Below are positions 1 through 8,509 of a stretch of DNA of 18,528 nt, piece by piece. The DNA comes from JAZKFP01 sp040386355. GTDB lineage: Bacteria; Pseudomonadota; Gammaproteobacteria; Pseudomonadales; UBA6940. The notes under the pieces were generated by a model. The model was not told the origin of the DNA. It worked only from the letters and a program-made list of their open reading frames with translations, and ran no database searches. How positions within the stretch are numbered: the first letter of the stretch is position 1; every line of letters begins with the position of its first letter. Where the stretch lies: contig JAZKFP010000025.1 of the NCBI GenBank assembly GCA_040386355.1, forward strand, positions 1-18,528, read 5' to 3'. The translations under genes were made by a program, and so were the position numbers.

Positions 1-157
1 ATTTAGGAAATCTCATCTGCGTTCGGTATATACCCGTAGCGAATGAAAATTAGGTCAAGCGCAGCGGGTATATAAAGCAAACAAGTACTATCCTAGCTGC
101 AAGCTAATTCTCTTTTGTCAAGCAAGATATTTAAAATTCAACAGGGAAGATCTTTAC
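1..157. other. Left-edge non-coding segment with an inverted repeat
   Basis: No gene is visible before the first coding region. A perfect 10-bp inverted repeat pairs 27-36 (TATATACCCG) with 65-74 (CGGGTATATA) around a 28-base loop. The loop and arm carry GCGAATG and GCGCAGC, words also found close together in the repeat copy at 11505-11676, so this may be a diverged relative or the edge of another element. A promoter for the first gene should lie here, but I find no convincing -35/-10 pair. Confidence 0.4.
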
Positions 158-1810
158 TTGAATAGTTCAAACGATTCTTCATTAACCGCATCGGCCCAAT
201 CTAAACGCAATAGATTATTTGCTCGCCGCGTTACCAATCAAATTCGGATTGTATTGGATTTATGGCGCTATACCGCAGATGCTTGGTCTACTGAGCATAC
301 CTTAGATTTGATTCACTCTGTGTCATCGCTTGTAGATTTTGCTGAGCGCTTTGAAGCACATGAACCATTAAAAATTGCGCGTAAAATTCTACAAATATTA
401 CAAAGTTGCGCAATTATGAACGAGGGTCCTGCTAACTCGGATTTATCAAATTTATCTGATTTATTTCATGCATTAAGTCAAACCGCAACACGACGCAACG
501 ATACGGAACAACCAGTTGGTATTTTATCTCCTAAAAAACCTATTTATGTTGCATTAATGGATGAGCAAATTTCAGAGAAATTACGTGATCAATTGGATTT
601 TTTTGGTTATCGCGTAGAAAATATATTATCCCCTGAAGAATTTAGAAAAAAAATGGAGGTACGCCAACCAGCTGCCGCGATTATTGAAACTTATTTGGCA
701 AGTACATTAGAAGAAACACTAAAACTTTTAAAAACCTGTGATGAACATTTTTTAGAACCTACACCGGTTATTCTTTACTCCCCAAAAAATCAAGATGTGT
801 CCACAAGATTGGCTGCATCTCGGGCTAATATTGCGTATTTTCATCACAACAAGTTGCCTATTGGAGTGGTTTTAGAGCAGCTCGATAAATTAACTCAAAT
901 GATGCCGCCTGAACCTTACCGCGTATTAATTGTTGACGATTCGCGCACCCAATCAATGACATCTCAGAAAATTTTAAATAACGCTAGTATGATCACGGAG
1001 GTGTTGAGTAATCCCTTAGAAATTCTTGAAATGCTAGAACAGTTTGCGCCAGAAATTATTTTAATGGATATGTATATGCCGCATTGTTCTGGTTTGGAAT
1101 TGGCAAAAGTAATTCGTCAAAACGATTTGTATTTGCAAATTCCTATTGTTTTTCTTTCCTCAGAACGGGATCCTGATAAACAAATGGAAGCTATGGTTAT
1201 CGGTGGTGACGAATTTCTTACTAAACCTATTGAGCCACGGCATTTAATTGCCGCGGTACGTTCTCGCGGTGAACGTGCCCGAGCTTTAACTTCGATGATG
1301 GTACGGGATTCTTTAACAGGTTTACTCAATCATACGCGCATCTTAGATGAATTAGATCGAGAAGTTCAGAAATCTCGCAATCAAAATACGTCGTGCTGTT
1401 TCGCAATGGTTGATATCGATCATTTTAAAAAAATTAATGATTCCTATGGTCATCCTGTTGGTGATCAAGTGATCCGACAATTAGCATTATTTCTAAAACA
1501 ACGTTTGCGCAAAAGTGATCAAGTAGGACGCTATGGCGGTGAAGAATTTGCTGTAATTTTACCTAATACTTCACCGGAAGATGCATTTCGAGTATTAGAA
1601 AGCCTGCGTCAACAATTTTCTCAAATTCGGCACTTATCAAACAGTTTGGAGTTCCAAGTCACAGTAAGTTGTGGAATGGCTGTATTGCGTGAGAAAGAAA
1701 CTCGGGAACAATTAACCGAACGCGCTGACCAACAACTTTATCTAGCAAAAAAAGGAGGTCGTAATTGTGTTTGTTCAGACTCGACCACCCCAAGCGGTGA
1801 AATATTATAA
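158..1810 (+). CDS. Diguanylate cyclase with two receiver-like domains (PleD-type response regulator)
   Basis: Predicted cytoplasmic enzyme making c-di-GMP from two GTP, controlled by phosphorylation. Order in 550 residues: a helical N-terminus of unknown function (about 20-115); a degenerate receiver-like domain (about 128-245) with no clear phospho-acceptor Asp; a canonical receiver (about 253-370) with acidic D260/D261, phospho-acceptor D304 in LMDMYMP and K356 in LTKP; and a GGDEF domain (about 380-540). The active site is GGEEF at 460-464, metal-binding D419 is present, and RKSD at 451-454 lies exactly five residues upstream, matching the RxxD product-inhibition site. It is therefore probably an active, feedback-inhibited cyclase. 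The start is TTG at 158; AGGGA lies about 11 bases upstream and the next in-frame Met is near residue 87. Its last 44 bases overlap the next gene. No partner histidine kinase is in view. Confidence 0.9.
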   Translation: MNSSNDSSLTASAQSKRNRLFARRVTNQIRIVLDLWRYTADAWSTEHTLDLIHSVSSLVDFAERFEAHEPLKIARKILQILQSCAIMNEGPANSDLSNLSDLFHALSQTATRRNDTEQPVGILSPKKPIYVALMDEQISEKLRDQLDFFGYRVENILSPEEFRKKMEVRQPAAAIIETYLASTLEETLKLLKTCDEHFLEPTPVILYSPKNQDVSTRLAASRANIAYFHHNKLPIGVVLEQLDKLTQMMPPEPYRVLIVDDSRTQSMTSQKILNNASMITEVLSNPLEILEMLEQFAPEIILMDMYMPHCSGLELAKVIRQNDLYLQIPIVFLSSERDPDKQMEAMVIGGDEFLTKPIEPRHLIAAVRSRGERARALTSMMVRDSLTGLLNHTRILDELDREVQKSRNQNTSCCFAMVDIDHFKKINDSYGHPVGDQVIRQLALFLKQRLRKSDQVGRYGGEEFAVILPNTSPEDAFRVLESLRQQFSQIRHLSNSLEFQVTVSCGMAVLREKETREQLTERADQQLYLAKKGGRNCVCSDSTTPSGEIL

Positions 1811-2252
1811 TTTTTTACGCAATGGATTAATGTTAAGTGCAGCGATTTGCAGTTCAACCTATGCAGCTTTTCCGTTTCCAACAAAAAGTGTTCAACCTCT
1901 TTCTGCAGAACAAGCCTTTCAAGTCAATGTTGCTCCTCTCACAAAAAATTCCACACATGTTCAAATACATTGGAATACTTTACCTGGTTATTATTTGTAT
2001 GAAAATAAATTTAAATTGACAATCGAACCTGAACATTCAGTAAAATTAGGTCAAATACAATTTACACAAAACTCAGTAATAAAGGACGATCCTGAATTTG
2101 GCAAAGTAAAGGTATTTTACGGTGAGGGAAATTTAAAAGTACCGATCGTTTCTTCGTATAATAATTCTTTTACTATGCACGTGGATTATCAAGGGTGTTT
2201 AGAAAATTTATTATGTTATCCTCCGGAAAGAATTAGTATTTCGATACATTAA
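1767..2252 (+). CDS. Stand-alone periplasmic DsbD-alpha-like domain protein
   Basis: 161 residues. A basic start and the hydrophobic run GLMLSAAICSS, ending near STYA-AFP (about residue 34), look like a Sec signal peptide. The mature part resembles the N-terminal alpha domain of DsbD, which passes electrons from the DsbD membrane domain to DsbC: it has LPGYYLYENKFKL (about 72-84) and the redox pair C144 and C150 in YQGCLENLLCYPP, matching the family's YQGC...CYPP pattern. In known DsbD an eight-helix membrane domain and a thioredoxin domain follow, but here the protein stops seven residues after YPPE and the next gene starts about 40 bases later. The start is GTG at 1767, with a near-perfect AAAGGAGGT site 7 bases upstream, inside the preceding gene, implying translational coupling. 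It is either a genuine single-domain protein or the remnant of a truncated dsbD. Confidence 0.75.
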   Translation: MFVQTRPPQAVKYYNFLRNGLMLSAAICSSTYAAFPFPTKSVQPLSAEQAFQVNVAPLTKNSTHVQIHWNTLPGYYLYENKFKLTIEPEHSVKLGQIQFTQNSVIKDDPEFGKVKVFYGEGNLKVPIVSSYNNSFTMHVDYQGCLENLLCYPPERISISIH

Positions 2253-2290
2253 CTACATTAACTCTTATCTTTAAAAATTGGTTGATTAAA

Positions 2291-3319
2291 ATGCATTCCA
2301 CCGTAAATAGCACGTATACAGAACAGCTTGTACTCAACGAAACTTTATTTATTCCAGATTTAAAATTTAGCACGCTACTGGTTGAAGGTGACGATGCTAA
2401 ACAATTTTTACAAGGACAAGTCACCGTTAATGTTAATAAACTTTCTGCAGATTGCGGGGCTTTAGCTGCGTGCGTAAATTTACAAGGTCGTACTCAAGTT
2501 AGTTTTTTTATCCTGCCACAAGATAAAAAGTATTTACTAGTTGTTCCAAAAAACTATGCAAAAAAATTTGTTAAAACGTTAAAAATGTACGTTTTACGCG
2601 CGAATGTTGTGATAACTGATGTATCAAACTTATGGAAAATATATGCATTTTCAGGCAAAAATAGTGGGATGATTGTAAATGATCTAATGGCTGCAACCGA
2701 TATTCATTCTTTTCAAATGTGGAATATGCGTTATTTGGAAAACGATACTGAATCACGGTTTGCTTTACGACTTCCTGGCATTATTCAACATTGGTTAATT
2801 ATTGATAAAAATATTGAAGATTTTCATCAACAATCTCATACCATTGCACAAAGACTTTCAGTAGCACTTTTAGATAGCACGGAAGCGATTTGGAATTATA
2901 TTAATCTGAGTGCCGGTTTATTACTTATTGATGCTGAACTAACTGACCAATGGATTCCACTTGAATTACATTATGATAAGTTTGGAGCCGTTGACTTTGA
3001 TAAAGGCTGTTATAGAGGTCAGGAAATTATTGCTCGCATTCACTTTCGCGGTCAGCTTAAACAACAGCTAGCATTTTTTAAAATTACCCATTCTGAATAT
3101 AATTTTTCTGAAACTATTTATTCTAAAGAATCAGGATGGAAAATAATCACTGAAGTGAACCCTGAAAAAAACCATACAATAGGCAACGTCATTATTAATT
3201 TCAATATTGCAGAAAATTACTGGATAGCAGCCATGATTAAAAAAATTGATTTTTCACAAGCTTGGTTGATAGGAGAGTCCACTCCTGAAAAAAAATACAT
3301 GTTGGAACTATTATCCTAA
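2291..3319 (+). CDS. ygfZ: YgfZ/CAF17-type folate-binding protein for iron-sulfur cluster maintenance
   Basis: A 342-residue cytoplasmic protein of the GcvT-like YgfZ family, which uses folate and helps build or repair certain Fe-S enzymes, including MiaB in E. coli. The family signature KGCYRGQE is present at 238-245, with the essential Cys at C240. The N-terminal region has the usual LVEGDDAKQFLQGQVTVNV pattern near 30-48, followed by a CVNLQGR segment. Length is close to E. coli YgfZ (326). I chose ATG 2291; an in-frame TTG lies three codons upstream, and no strong ribosome site favours either. The gene sits in the + strand gene run, 11 bases before ung. Identity is well supported by the signature, although the C-terminal half is diverged. 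Confidence 0.9.
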   Translation: MHSTVNSTYTEQLVLNETLFIPDLKFSTLLVEGDDAKQFLQGQVTVNVNKLSADCGALAACVNLQGRTQVSFFILPQDKKYLLVVPKNYAKKFVKTLKMYVLRANVVITDVSNLWKIYAFSGKNSGMIVNDLMAATDIHSFQMWNMRYLENDTESRFALRLPGIIQHWLIIDKNIEDFHQQSHTIAQRLSVALLDSTEAIWNYINLSAGLLLIDAELTDQWIPLELHYDKFGAVDFDKGCYRGQEIIARIHFRGQLKQQLAFFKITHSEYNFSETIYSKESGWKIITEVNPEKNHTIGNVIINFNIAENYWIAAMIKKIDFSQAWLIGESTPEKKYMLELLS

Positions 3320-3330
3320 GGAACATTATT

Positions 3331-4059
3331 ATGAATGATTTTGCAACATTGAATGAATCTTCCGCCCAAACTACAACTGAAAAAAAAGTTCAATTGGATG
3401 TGAGTTGGTTAAAACATTTATCCAATGAATTTAATCAAGATTATATGAAAAAACTTAAGATTTTTTTAAAGAACGAAATTGATCAAGGAAAAGTTATTTA
3501 TCCAAAGCGCAAAGATTGGTTCAATGCACTTAATACTACCAAGCTTCCTGATGTACGCGTCGTGATTTTAGGTCAAGATCCTTATCATGGTCCAAATCAA
3601 GCGCATGGTTATTGTTTTTCAGTACCAAAAAATATTGCAGTACCACCTTCATTAAAAAATATTTTTCAAGAAACTAATAAAGATGCTGAAACGAAAAACG
3701 GTGCGCATGGAAATCTTATTTCATGGGCAAATCAAGGTGTTTTATTATTGAACTCTGTTCTAACTGTTGAGGCGCACAAGGCTGCAGCGCATGCTAATCT
3801 AGGTTGGGAAATATTTACTGATCGGATAATGGAAGTGATTAACCGAGAATGTCGAGATGTAGTTTTTCTATTATGGGGCAGCTACGCACAACGTAAAGCG
3901 CATATTATTGATTCAAGTAAACATACTTTATTACAAGCTCCTCACCCTTCACCTTTATCCGCACATCGTGGTTTTTTAGGATGCCAACATTTTTCTAAAG
4001 CAAATTCAATATTAATTGAAAAAGGATATCAAGCAATTGATTGGCAAATTCCAGTATGA
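3331..4059 (+). CDS. ung: Uracil-DNA glycosylase (family 1)
   Basis: A 242-residue base-excision repair enzyme that removes uracil from DNA. Hallmarks are the catalytic-water motif GQDPYHG at 81-87 (catalytic D83), the uracil-binding Asn N141 in LLLNS, and the minor-groove loop HPSPLS at 205-210 (H205). HRGFLGCQHFSKAN follows as in other family-1 enzymes. Length matches the family (E. coli 229), with about 15 extra N-terminal residues. ATG 3331 is preceded by AAGGAA at a 7-base spacing. Its stop codon TGA overlaps the ATG of the next gene in an ATGA arrangement, so the two are probably translationally coupled. No missing residues were seen. Confidence 0.97.
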   Translation: MNDFATLNESSAQTTTEKKVQLDVSWLKHLSNEFNQDYMKKLKIFLKNEIDQGKVIYPKRKDWFNALNTTKLPDVRVVILGQDPYHGPNQAHGYCFSVPKNIAVPPSLKNIFQETNKDAETKNGAHGNLISWANQGVLLLNSVLTVEAHKAAAHANLGWEIFTDRIMEVINRECRDVVFLLWGSYAQRKAHIIDSSKHTLLQAPHPSPLSAHRGFLGCQHFSKANSILIEKGYQAIDWQIPV

Positions 4060-5156
4060 GTTGTTTGTTAGATATTATATCCAAACTAAATAGTATTCCT
4101 GAAATAGTACTGTTAGAAAAAAAAATTGATTCTCTTACTACCTATTGGGTAATTACCTTAAATCGTCCACAGGCATTAAATGCTTTAAACTTTCCAATGG
4201 TAAAAGCGTTGAGAGCAATTCTACATGAATTTTATGCACTGGCTTATGTTTCCTGGTTAGTGATTCATGGAGCGGGTGAACGCAGTTTTTGTGCAGGCGG
4301 TGATGTAAAATATATTGCGCAGAAAATTAAAGAAGATTATTCCAATGGCAGGCAATTGGCACAGGATTTTTTTACAGAAGAGTATGAATTAGATTATGAA
4401 ATTTCGATTAGTCCAAAACCTATTATTGTTTGGGCACACGGTTTAACGCTTGGTGGTGGAGTTGGATTATTACAAGCAAGCCCATGGTCAGTTGTCGAAA
4501 ATAAAACTCAATTAGCAATGCCAGAGTTAAAAATTGGTTTTTTCCCCGACGTAGGTGGCAGTTATTATTTGCCTCGATTAAATAATTATCTTGGGATTTG
4601 GTTAGCATTCACTGGAATACATATTTCTGCTGTTGAGGCTTGTGCTGCTAATTGGATACAGTATTTGAGTGATATTTCTTGGCAAAAAGCTGAACACAAG
4701 CTATCTCTAAACTGGAATAAAGATGTTTCAATTGAAAATAATTTGAGGCTTTGGCTGCAAAATTTAACATATCCTAAAAATATGCCCGAAAATCTATTGT
4801 CTGTAGAACAACAAGAATGGTGTGAAAAATTATTAAATAATCAACCCATCGAATTATTTTATAATTGGATTGTTAAGAAACCAGATCCATCCTTAAAAAC
4901 CGCACAGGAAAATATTCTTCAAAGCAGTCCTTTGTCTTTAAAACTTACTCAATATTTATTAAAACAAGGACAGAGTCTTTCACTGTCTCAAGCACTTGAT
5001 TTAGAAAAAAAAGCAGCAGCATTTATCATTCAAGATGGTGATTTTATTCAAGGTGTGGGTGAACGACTCATTAATAAAAATCGAAATCCAATAAATTGGA
5101 ATATAGATTTTAAATCTGCTGAATTATTAATAAATAACTGGAAAAAAACTTTATAA
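4056..5156 (+). CDS. Crotonase-fold enzyme, 3-hydroxyisobutyryl-CoA hydrolase type
   Basis: A 366-residue member of the enoyl-CoA hydratase/isomerase superfamily. The oxyanion-hole segments are visible: FCAGGD at 78-83 and HGLTLGGGVGL near 128-138. The block MPELKIGFFPDVGG carries E157 and D165, the pair that is catalytic in 3-hydroxyisobutyryl-CoA hydrolases (valine breakdown), and overall length also matches that subfamily rather than the ~260-residue enoyl-CoA hydratases. Substrate is inferred from these features only; a plain enoyl-CoA hydratase or isomerase role is not excluded. ATG 4056 overlaps the ung stop by 4 bases. No other valine-degradation gene is in view, so the pairing with ung looks positional rather than functional. 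Confidence 0.82.
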   Translation: MSCLLDIISKLNSIPEIVLLEKKIDSLTTYWVITLNRPQALNALNFPMVKALRAILHEFYALAYVSWLVIHGAGERSFCAGGDVKYIAQKIKEDYSNGRQLAQDFFTEEYELDYEISISPKPIIVWAHGLTLGGGVGLLQASPWSVVENKTQLAMPELKIGFFPDVGGSYYLPRLNNYLGIWLAFTGIHISAVEACAANWIQYLSDISWQKAEHKLSLNWNKDVSIENNLRLWLQNLTYPKNMPENLLSVEQQEWCEKLLNNQPIELFYNWIVKKPDPSLKTAQENILQSSPLSLKLTQYLLKQGQSLSLSQALDLEKKAAAFIIQDGDFIQGVGERLINKNRNPINWNIDFKSAELLINNWKKTL

Positions 5157-5179
5157 TATTGGAAAGCTTTACCAATCTC

Positions 5180-5327
5180 AGAATAGTTTTCTAGTGCAAC
5201 GTCTTGTGCATGGCGTTGCACGCGCCAAGCGATAAGCCCGCGTAGCATACCGCTCTTTTTTTTAATAAAAAGCGGTATGTGAGCAGGTGAAGAGCATGGC
5301 AACAACATGGAAATCATTCTGGGGAAG
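5180..5327 (+). repeat. Structured intergenic repeat, copy 1
   Basis: This fills the gap between two convergent genes. It starts with a leader like those of copies 2 and 3 (AGAATAGTTTTCT). Next is a perfect 8-bp hairpin (GTGCAACG 5194-5201 with CGTTGCAC 5214-5221; 12-base loop TCTTGTGCATGG). A second perfect 9-bp hairpin (CATACCGCT 5246-5254 with AGCGGTATG 5271-5279) has a T-then-A-rich loop that can extend the stem. The segment GCCCGCGTAGCATACCGCTC and the following GTGAGCAGG are shared with the other copies. The right boundary is uncertain. It may also stop transcription from both sides. Confidence 0.75.
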
Positions 5328-5333
5328 GTAAAT

Positions 5334-6668
5334 TCACCGAACAGGTGATAAGGCAGCACCTAGCATCACAGGTTGGGAAATATAATATCCTTGGACATAA
5401 TCTACGCCAATATTTTTTAATTTTTCGTATAAATCTTGGCTTTCACAAAATTCGCCAACTGTTTTTTTATTTAGGACATGACCTAATTCATTCATAATTC
5501 GAACTAAATTATAATCTTCTTCTGAAACGCCCATTCTTCGAACAAATCCACCATCAATTTTTAAAATATCTACTGGGAATTGTCGCAACATAGCAAAAGA
5601 TGAAATACCAGAACCAAAATCATCCAAAGCAAATTGGCAACCTAAGCCACGAATAGCATCAATGAATTGTCGTGCTCTTCCCATGTTAGCGATTGCTGAT
5701 GTTTCGGTAATTTCAAAACAAATTTTACGTGGATCAACTTTAGAAGATCGAAAACAGGATTCTACAAATCCAATCATCGATTCATCATTTAATGAGGCGG
5801 AAGATAAATTAATAGAACAGTTGGTAAGGGACGTTAAATACGCAGGATGATTTTTTAACCATTCTAATGTTGAACGAATAACCCATCGATCAATTAAATC
5901 AATTACATTATAACGTTCAGCAGCTGGTAAAAATTGATAGGGCGACAGATGATTACCATTTTCTTCTTTGTATCGAATTAAAATTTCAAAATGTGTAGGA
6001 ATATTACTATTAATATTTGTACCAGGCGTGGTTGAAGTAATCGGTTGGTAATAAAGGCAAAATTTTCCTCGCTCAACTCCATCGACAATACGAGCAACCC
6101 ATTCCATTTGCCCACGTCGCTCCATAGTTTTTTGATCATGGATGGAAGCAACTTCTAAACGAGCTCTTCCTTCCTCTTTAGCCACAAAACATGCAGAATC
6201 AGCAAGGCTTAAAGCGTTTAACCATGATTGAGTACATTCCGTAATGGGCGTCAAACCTATACTTACCTGAACTGAATGAGAAGTTCCTTGATGATCAAAT
6301 CGAAATATCTTAAAAGCGTCGAGAATTTTTTGGCCAATAATACGAGCATCTTTTAAACGACAATTCCACAATAAAATTCCAAATTCATCGCCACTTAAAC
6401 GAGCAATAACATCTCCAATTCGAATCATTTTTTTTAATTCTAATGCTACTTCACAAAGCAACATATCACCGACTAAATGACCTCTTGTTTCATTTACTAC
6501 CTTAAACTGATCAATATCTACATATAAAAGTGCATGTTCATTTTTCACTAAATTAGATAAGCCAACAGCCTCTTCTAATTTGAGGGCAAACGCATTGCGA
6601 GTTAAAACACCAGTTAATGGATCTTTATTTTCTTCCCATTCATCAATTGTTACTTGAGTTGAAATCAT
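5334..6668 (-). CDS. GGDEF-EAL protein, probable c-di-GMP phosphodiesterase
   Basis: A 444-residue soluble protein with no sensor or membrane segment. A GGDEF domain comes first (about 12-175): the motif is SGDEF at 92-96, with RIGD five residues upstream matching the inhibition site. An EAL domain follows (about 190-440): EIL at 228-230 (in the ExLxR pattern), N287, E319, D349/D350 in DDFGSG, K370, E406 and Q426 in VQGYY. All the expected metal and catalytic residues of EAL are present, so hydrolysis of c-di-GMP is likely; SGDEF variants can be active or serve as GTP sensors. I chose ATG 6668, with AAAGGA three bases upstream, over a TTG five codons earlier. It converges on the cyclase-led gene run. 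Confidence 0.88.
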   Translation of the reverse strand: MISTQVTIDEWEENKDPLTGVLTRNAFALKLEEAVGLSNLVKNEHALLYVDIDQFKVVNETRGHLVGDMLLCEVALELKKMIRIGDVIARLSGDEFGILLWNCRLKDARIIGQKILDAFKIFRFDHQGTSHSVQVSIGLTPITECTQSWLNALSLADSACFVAKEEGRARLEVASIHDQKTMERRGQMEWVARIVDGVERGKFCLYYQPITSTTPGTNINSNIPTHFEILIRYKEENGNHLSPYQFLPAAERYNVIDLIDRWVIRSTLEWLKNHPAYLTSLTNCSINLSSASLNDESMIGFVESCFRSSKVDPRKICFEITETSAIANMGRARQFIDAIRGLGCQFALDDFGSGISSFAMLRQFPVDILKIDGGFVRRMGVSEEDYNLVRIMNELGHVLNKKTVGEFCESQDLYEKLKNIGVDYVQGYYISQPVMLGAALSPVR

Positions 6669-6710
6669 ACATCCTTTACCCAACTGGCTTCGAAATGATC
6701 TAAAACCAAA

Positions 6711-6728
6711 TTCATTTTAAAAAATGAA
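6711..6728. promoter_or_regulatory. Perfect 18-bp palindrome upstream of the GGDEF-EAL gene
   Basis: TTCATTTT (6711-6718) and AAAATGAA (6721-6728) flank a 2-base centre, about 43 bases upstream of the ATG. Its symmetry and position suit an operator for a dimeric regulator, but AT-rich palindromes arise easily here and no protein is identified. Confidence 0.35.
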
Positions 6729-6810
6729 CTGAATTAAATCAGGCAGTATTTAATCCTTATTTTTTATCTTACGAAATAGCTAATGAATAGTTGTTGTATA
6801 AAAAATCAGA

Positions 6811-6839
6811 ATTTATGCTTTTCGGCATCATCTTGTCAG
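6811..6839 (-). promoter_or_regulatory. Candidate sigma-70 promoter of the GGDEF-EAL gene
   Basis: On the minus strand, CTGACA (6839-6834) resembles a -35 box, followed by 17 bases and ATAAAT (6816-6811) as the -10. It would give a leader of about 135 bases containing the 6711-6728 palindrome. A small dyad, AGCAT-5-ATGCT at 6838-6852, overlaps the -35. The rest of the 332-base gap holds only AT-rich sequence and the lysS terminator. Confidence 0.35.
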
Positions 6840-6940
6840 CATAGAACATGCTAAAACAAAATTGCCAGTGGCTGAAAAATTAAATAGGTAAAAAGAAGAG
6901 ATAGTAGGCAAATTAATTAATAAAAAATTTTTAAAAGATA

Positions 6941-6972
6941 AAAAAATCGGCATATTACAACGCCGATTTTTT
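6941..6972 (-). terminator. Rho-independent terminator after lysS
   Basis: AAAAAATCGGC (6941-6951) pairs perfectly with GCCGATTTTTT (6962-6972) around a 10-base loop. Read on the minus strand it follows the lysS stop by about 30 bases and ends in a T run. Its symmetry means it could also act on plus-strand transcripts. Confidence 0.85.
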
Positions 6973-7000
6973 AATTAGGCGAAAAGTGCGTTTTTGATTA

Positions 7001-8509
7001 TTAACGCAGTAATGGAAATAAAATTACATCTCGAATTGATGCAGCGTCTGTAAGAAGCATAATTAATCGATCAATGCCAATACCCTGACCTGCTGTAGGC
7101 GGTAAACCCTGCTCTAAAGCAGTAATATAATCTTCATCAAAAAACATAGCTTCATTATCACCTGCTGTTTTTTGATCTGCTTGCTGTTGAAAACGCTCAC
7201 GTTGATCATCGGCATCATTTAATTCAGAAAACCCATTTGCGATTTCACGACCCGCTATAAAAAATTCAAATCGATCAGTAACTAACGGATTCTCAGTATT
7301 ACGACGAGCAAGCGGAGACACTTCGACAGGATACTCTGTAATAAAAGTGGGTTGAATTAATTGAGGTTCTACCCAATGTTCGAACAATTCAGTTTGTAGT
7401 TGACCAACTGAAACATTTTCATTAATAGCAAAGTATTCACGTTTAAAAATAGCTAATAATTTATCTTTGTTTATTAAATCATCCCGCGAAATATTTTTTC
7501 CATACTGGATAATAGATTCCAACATAGTGAGACGTGTAAAAGGCTTATTAACAAAAATTTCTTTTTCTTGATATATAAAACTTTGCGCTTGAAGTACATC
7601 TTGCGTTAAATCACGTAATAATACTTCGGTTAATTCCATCAGATCATGATAATCCGCGTAAGCCCAATAAAATTCCAGCATCGTAAATTCTGGATTGTGT
7701 CGCGTGGATAGTCCTTCATTTCGAAAATTACGATTAATTTCAAAAACTCTTTCAAAGCCACCAACGACTAAACGTTTTAAAAAAAGCTCTGGCGCAATAC
7801 GTAAAAATAAAGTCATATCTAATGCGTTATGATGCGTCACAAATGGGCGTGCATTAGCGCCCCCAGGAATCGATTGCATCATTGGTGTTTCAACTTCAAG
7901 GAAACGTCGCTGCGTAAAAAAGTTGCGGATAAATCCTACCACTCGGCTGCGTACTTCAAAACGATGGCGACTTTCTTCGTTAGCAATTAAATCTAAATAC
8001 CGTTGACGGTATTTAACTTCAGTGTCAACTAAACCCTTGTGTTTATCGGGTAAAGGTCGAAGCGCTTTAGTTAAAATTCGACACGTTTTAATAGCAACGT
8101 ATAAATCACCTTTATTTGATCGACTTAATACTCCATCTGCTGCCAAAATATCGCCGATATCCAGCAAATCAATTTGTTCTAATACAGGTTCTGCTAAAGA
8201 TTTTTTATCAACATAGAGTTGAATATCACCCGACATATCTTGGATCACAATGAATGGACCCCTAATACGTATCACACGCCCTACCACTGCGGCTGCACGA
8301 CCTGTATGTTCTAGTTCTTGTTTGGTAGATTTTTCATACTGCATTTGTAAATCGTTGCAGAAATCAGAACGACGAAAATCATTTGGAAAAGAAAATCCAC
8401 CCTCCTTTAACTGATCTAATTTTGCACGACGCTGAGTAATTAATTTATTTTCTTCATGCAAATGATCTGAATCAACGTGTGCATCCTGATGGGATGAATG
8501 TTCTTTCAT
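7001..8509 (-). CDS. lysS: Lysyl-tRNA synthetase, class II
   Basis: A 502-residue enzyme charging tRNA-Lys with lysine (E. coli 505). An N-terminal OB-fold anticodon-binding domain (about 70-150, around VVGRVIRIRGPFIVIQD) precedes the class II catalytic domain. Motif 1 lies near 198-212 (RRFLEVETPMM), motif 2 near 253-280 (FRNEGLSTRHNPEF) and motif 3 near 474-498 (GIGIDRLIMLLTDAASIRD). The N-terminal 20 residues are rich in His and acidic residues. The ATG shares one base with the prfB stop (TAATG), so translation is probably coupled, as in the E. coli prfB-lysS operon. A clear terminator follows. Nothing is missing. Confidence 0.97.
   Translation of the reverse strand: MKEHSSHQDAHVDSDHLHEENKLITQRRAKLDQLKEGGFSFPNDFRRSDFCNDLQMQYEKSTKQELEHTGRAAAVVGRVIRIRGPFIVIQDMSGDIQLYVDKKSLAEPVLEQIDLLDIGDILAADGVLSRSNKGDLYVAIKTCRILTKALRPLPDKHKGLVDTEVKYRQRYLDLIANEESRHRFEVRSRVVGFIRNFFTQRRFLEVETPMMQSIPGGANARPFVTHHNALDMTLFLRIAPELFLKRLVVGGFERVFEINRNFRNEGLSTRHNPEFTMLEFYWAYADYHDLMELTEVLLRDLTQDVLQAQSFIYQEKEIFVNKPFTRLTMLESIIQYGKNISRDDLINKDKLLAIFKREYFAINENVSVGQLQTELFEHWVEPQLIQPTFITEYPVEVSPLARRNTENPLVTDRFEFFIAGREIANGFSELNDADDQRERFQQQADQKTAGDNEAMFFDEDYITALEQGLPPTAGQGIGIDRLIMLLTDAASIRDVILFPLLR

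Noticed and set aside
2253..2290. Frameshift continuation of a full dsbD gene
   Set aside because: Only about 40 bases separate the stop from ygfZ, and no membrane or thioredoxin domain is coded in any frame there.
5159..5175. Near-palindrome TTGGAAAGCTTTACCAA after the crotonase gene, as a terminator
   Set aside because: One base breaks the symmetry, there is no T tail, and the loop would be too small.
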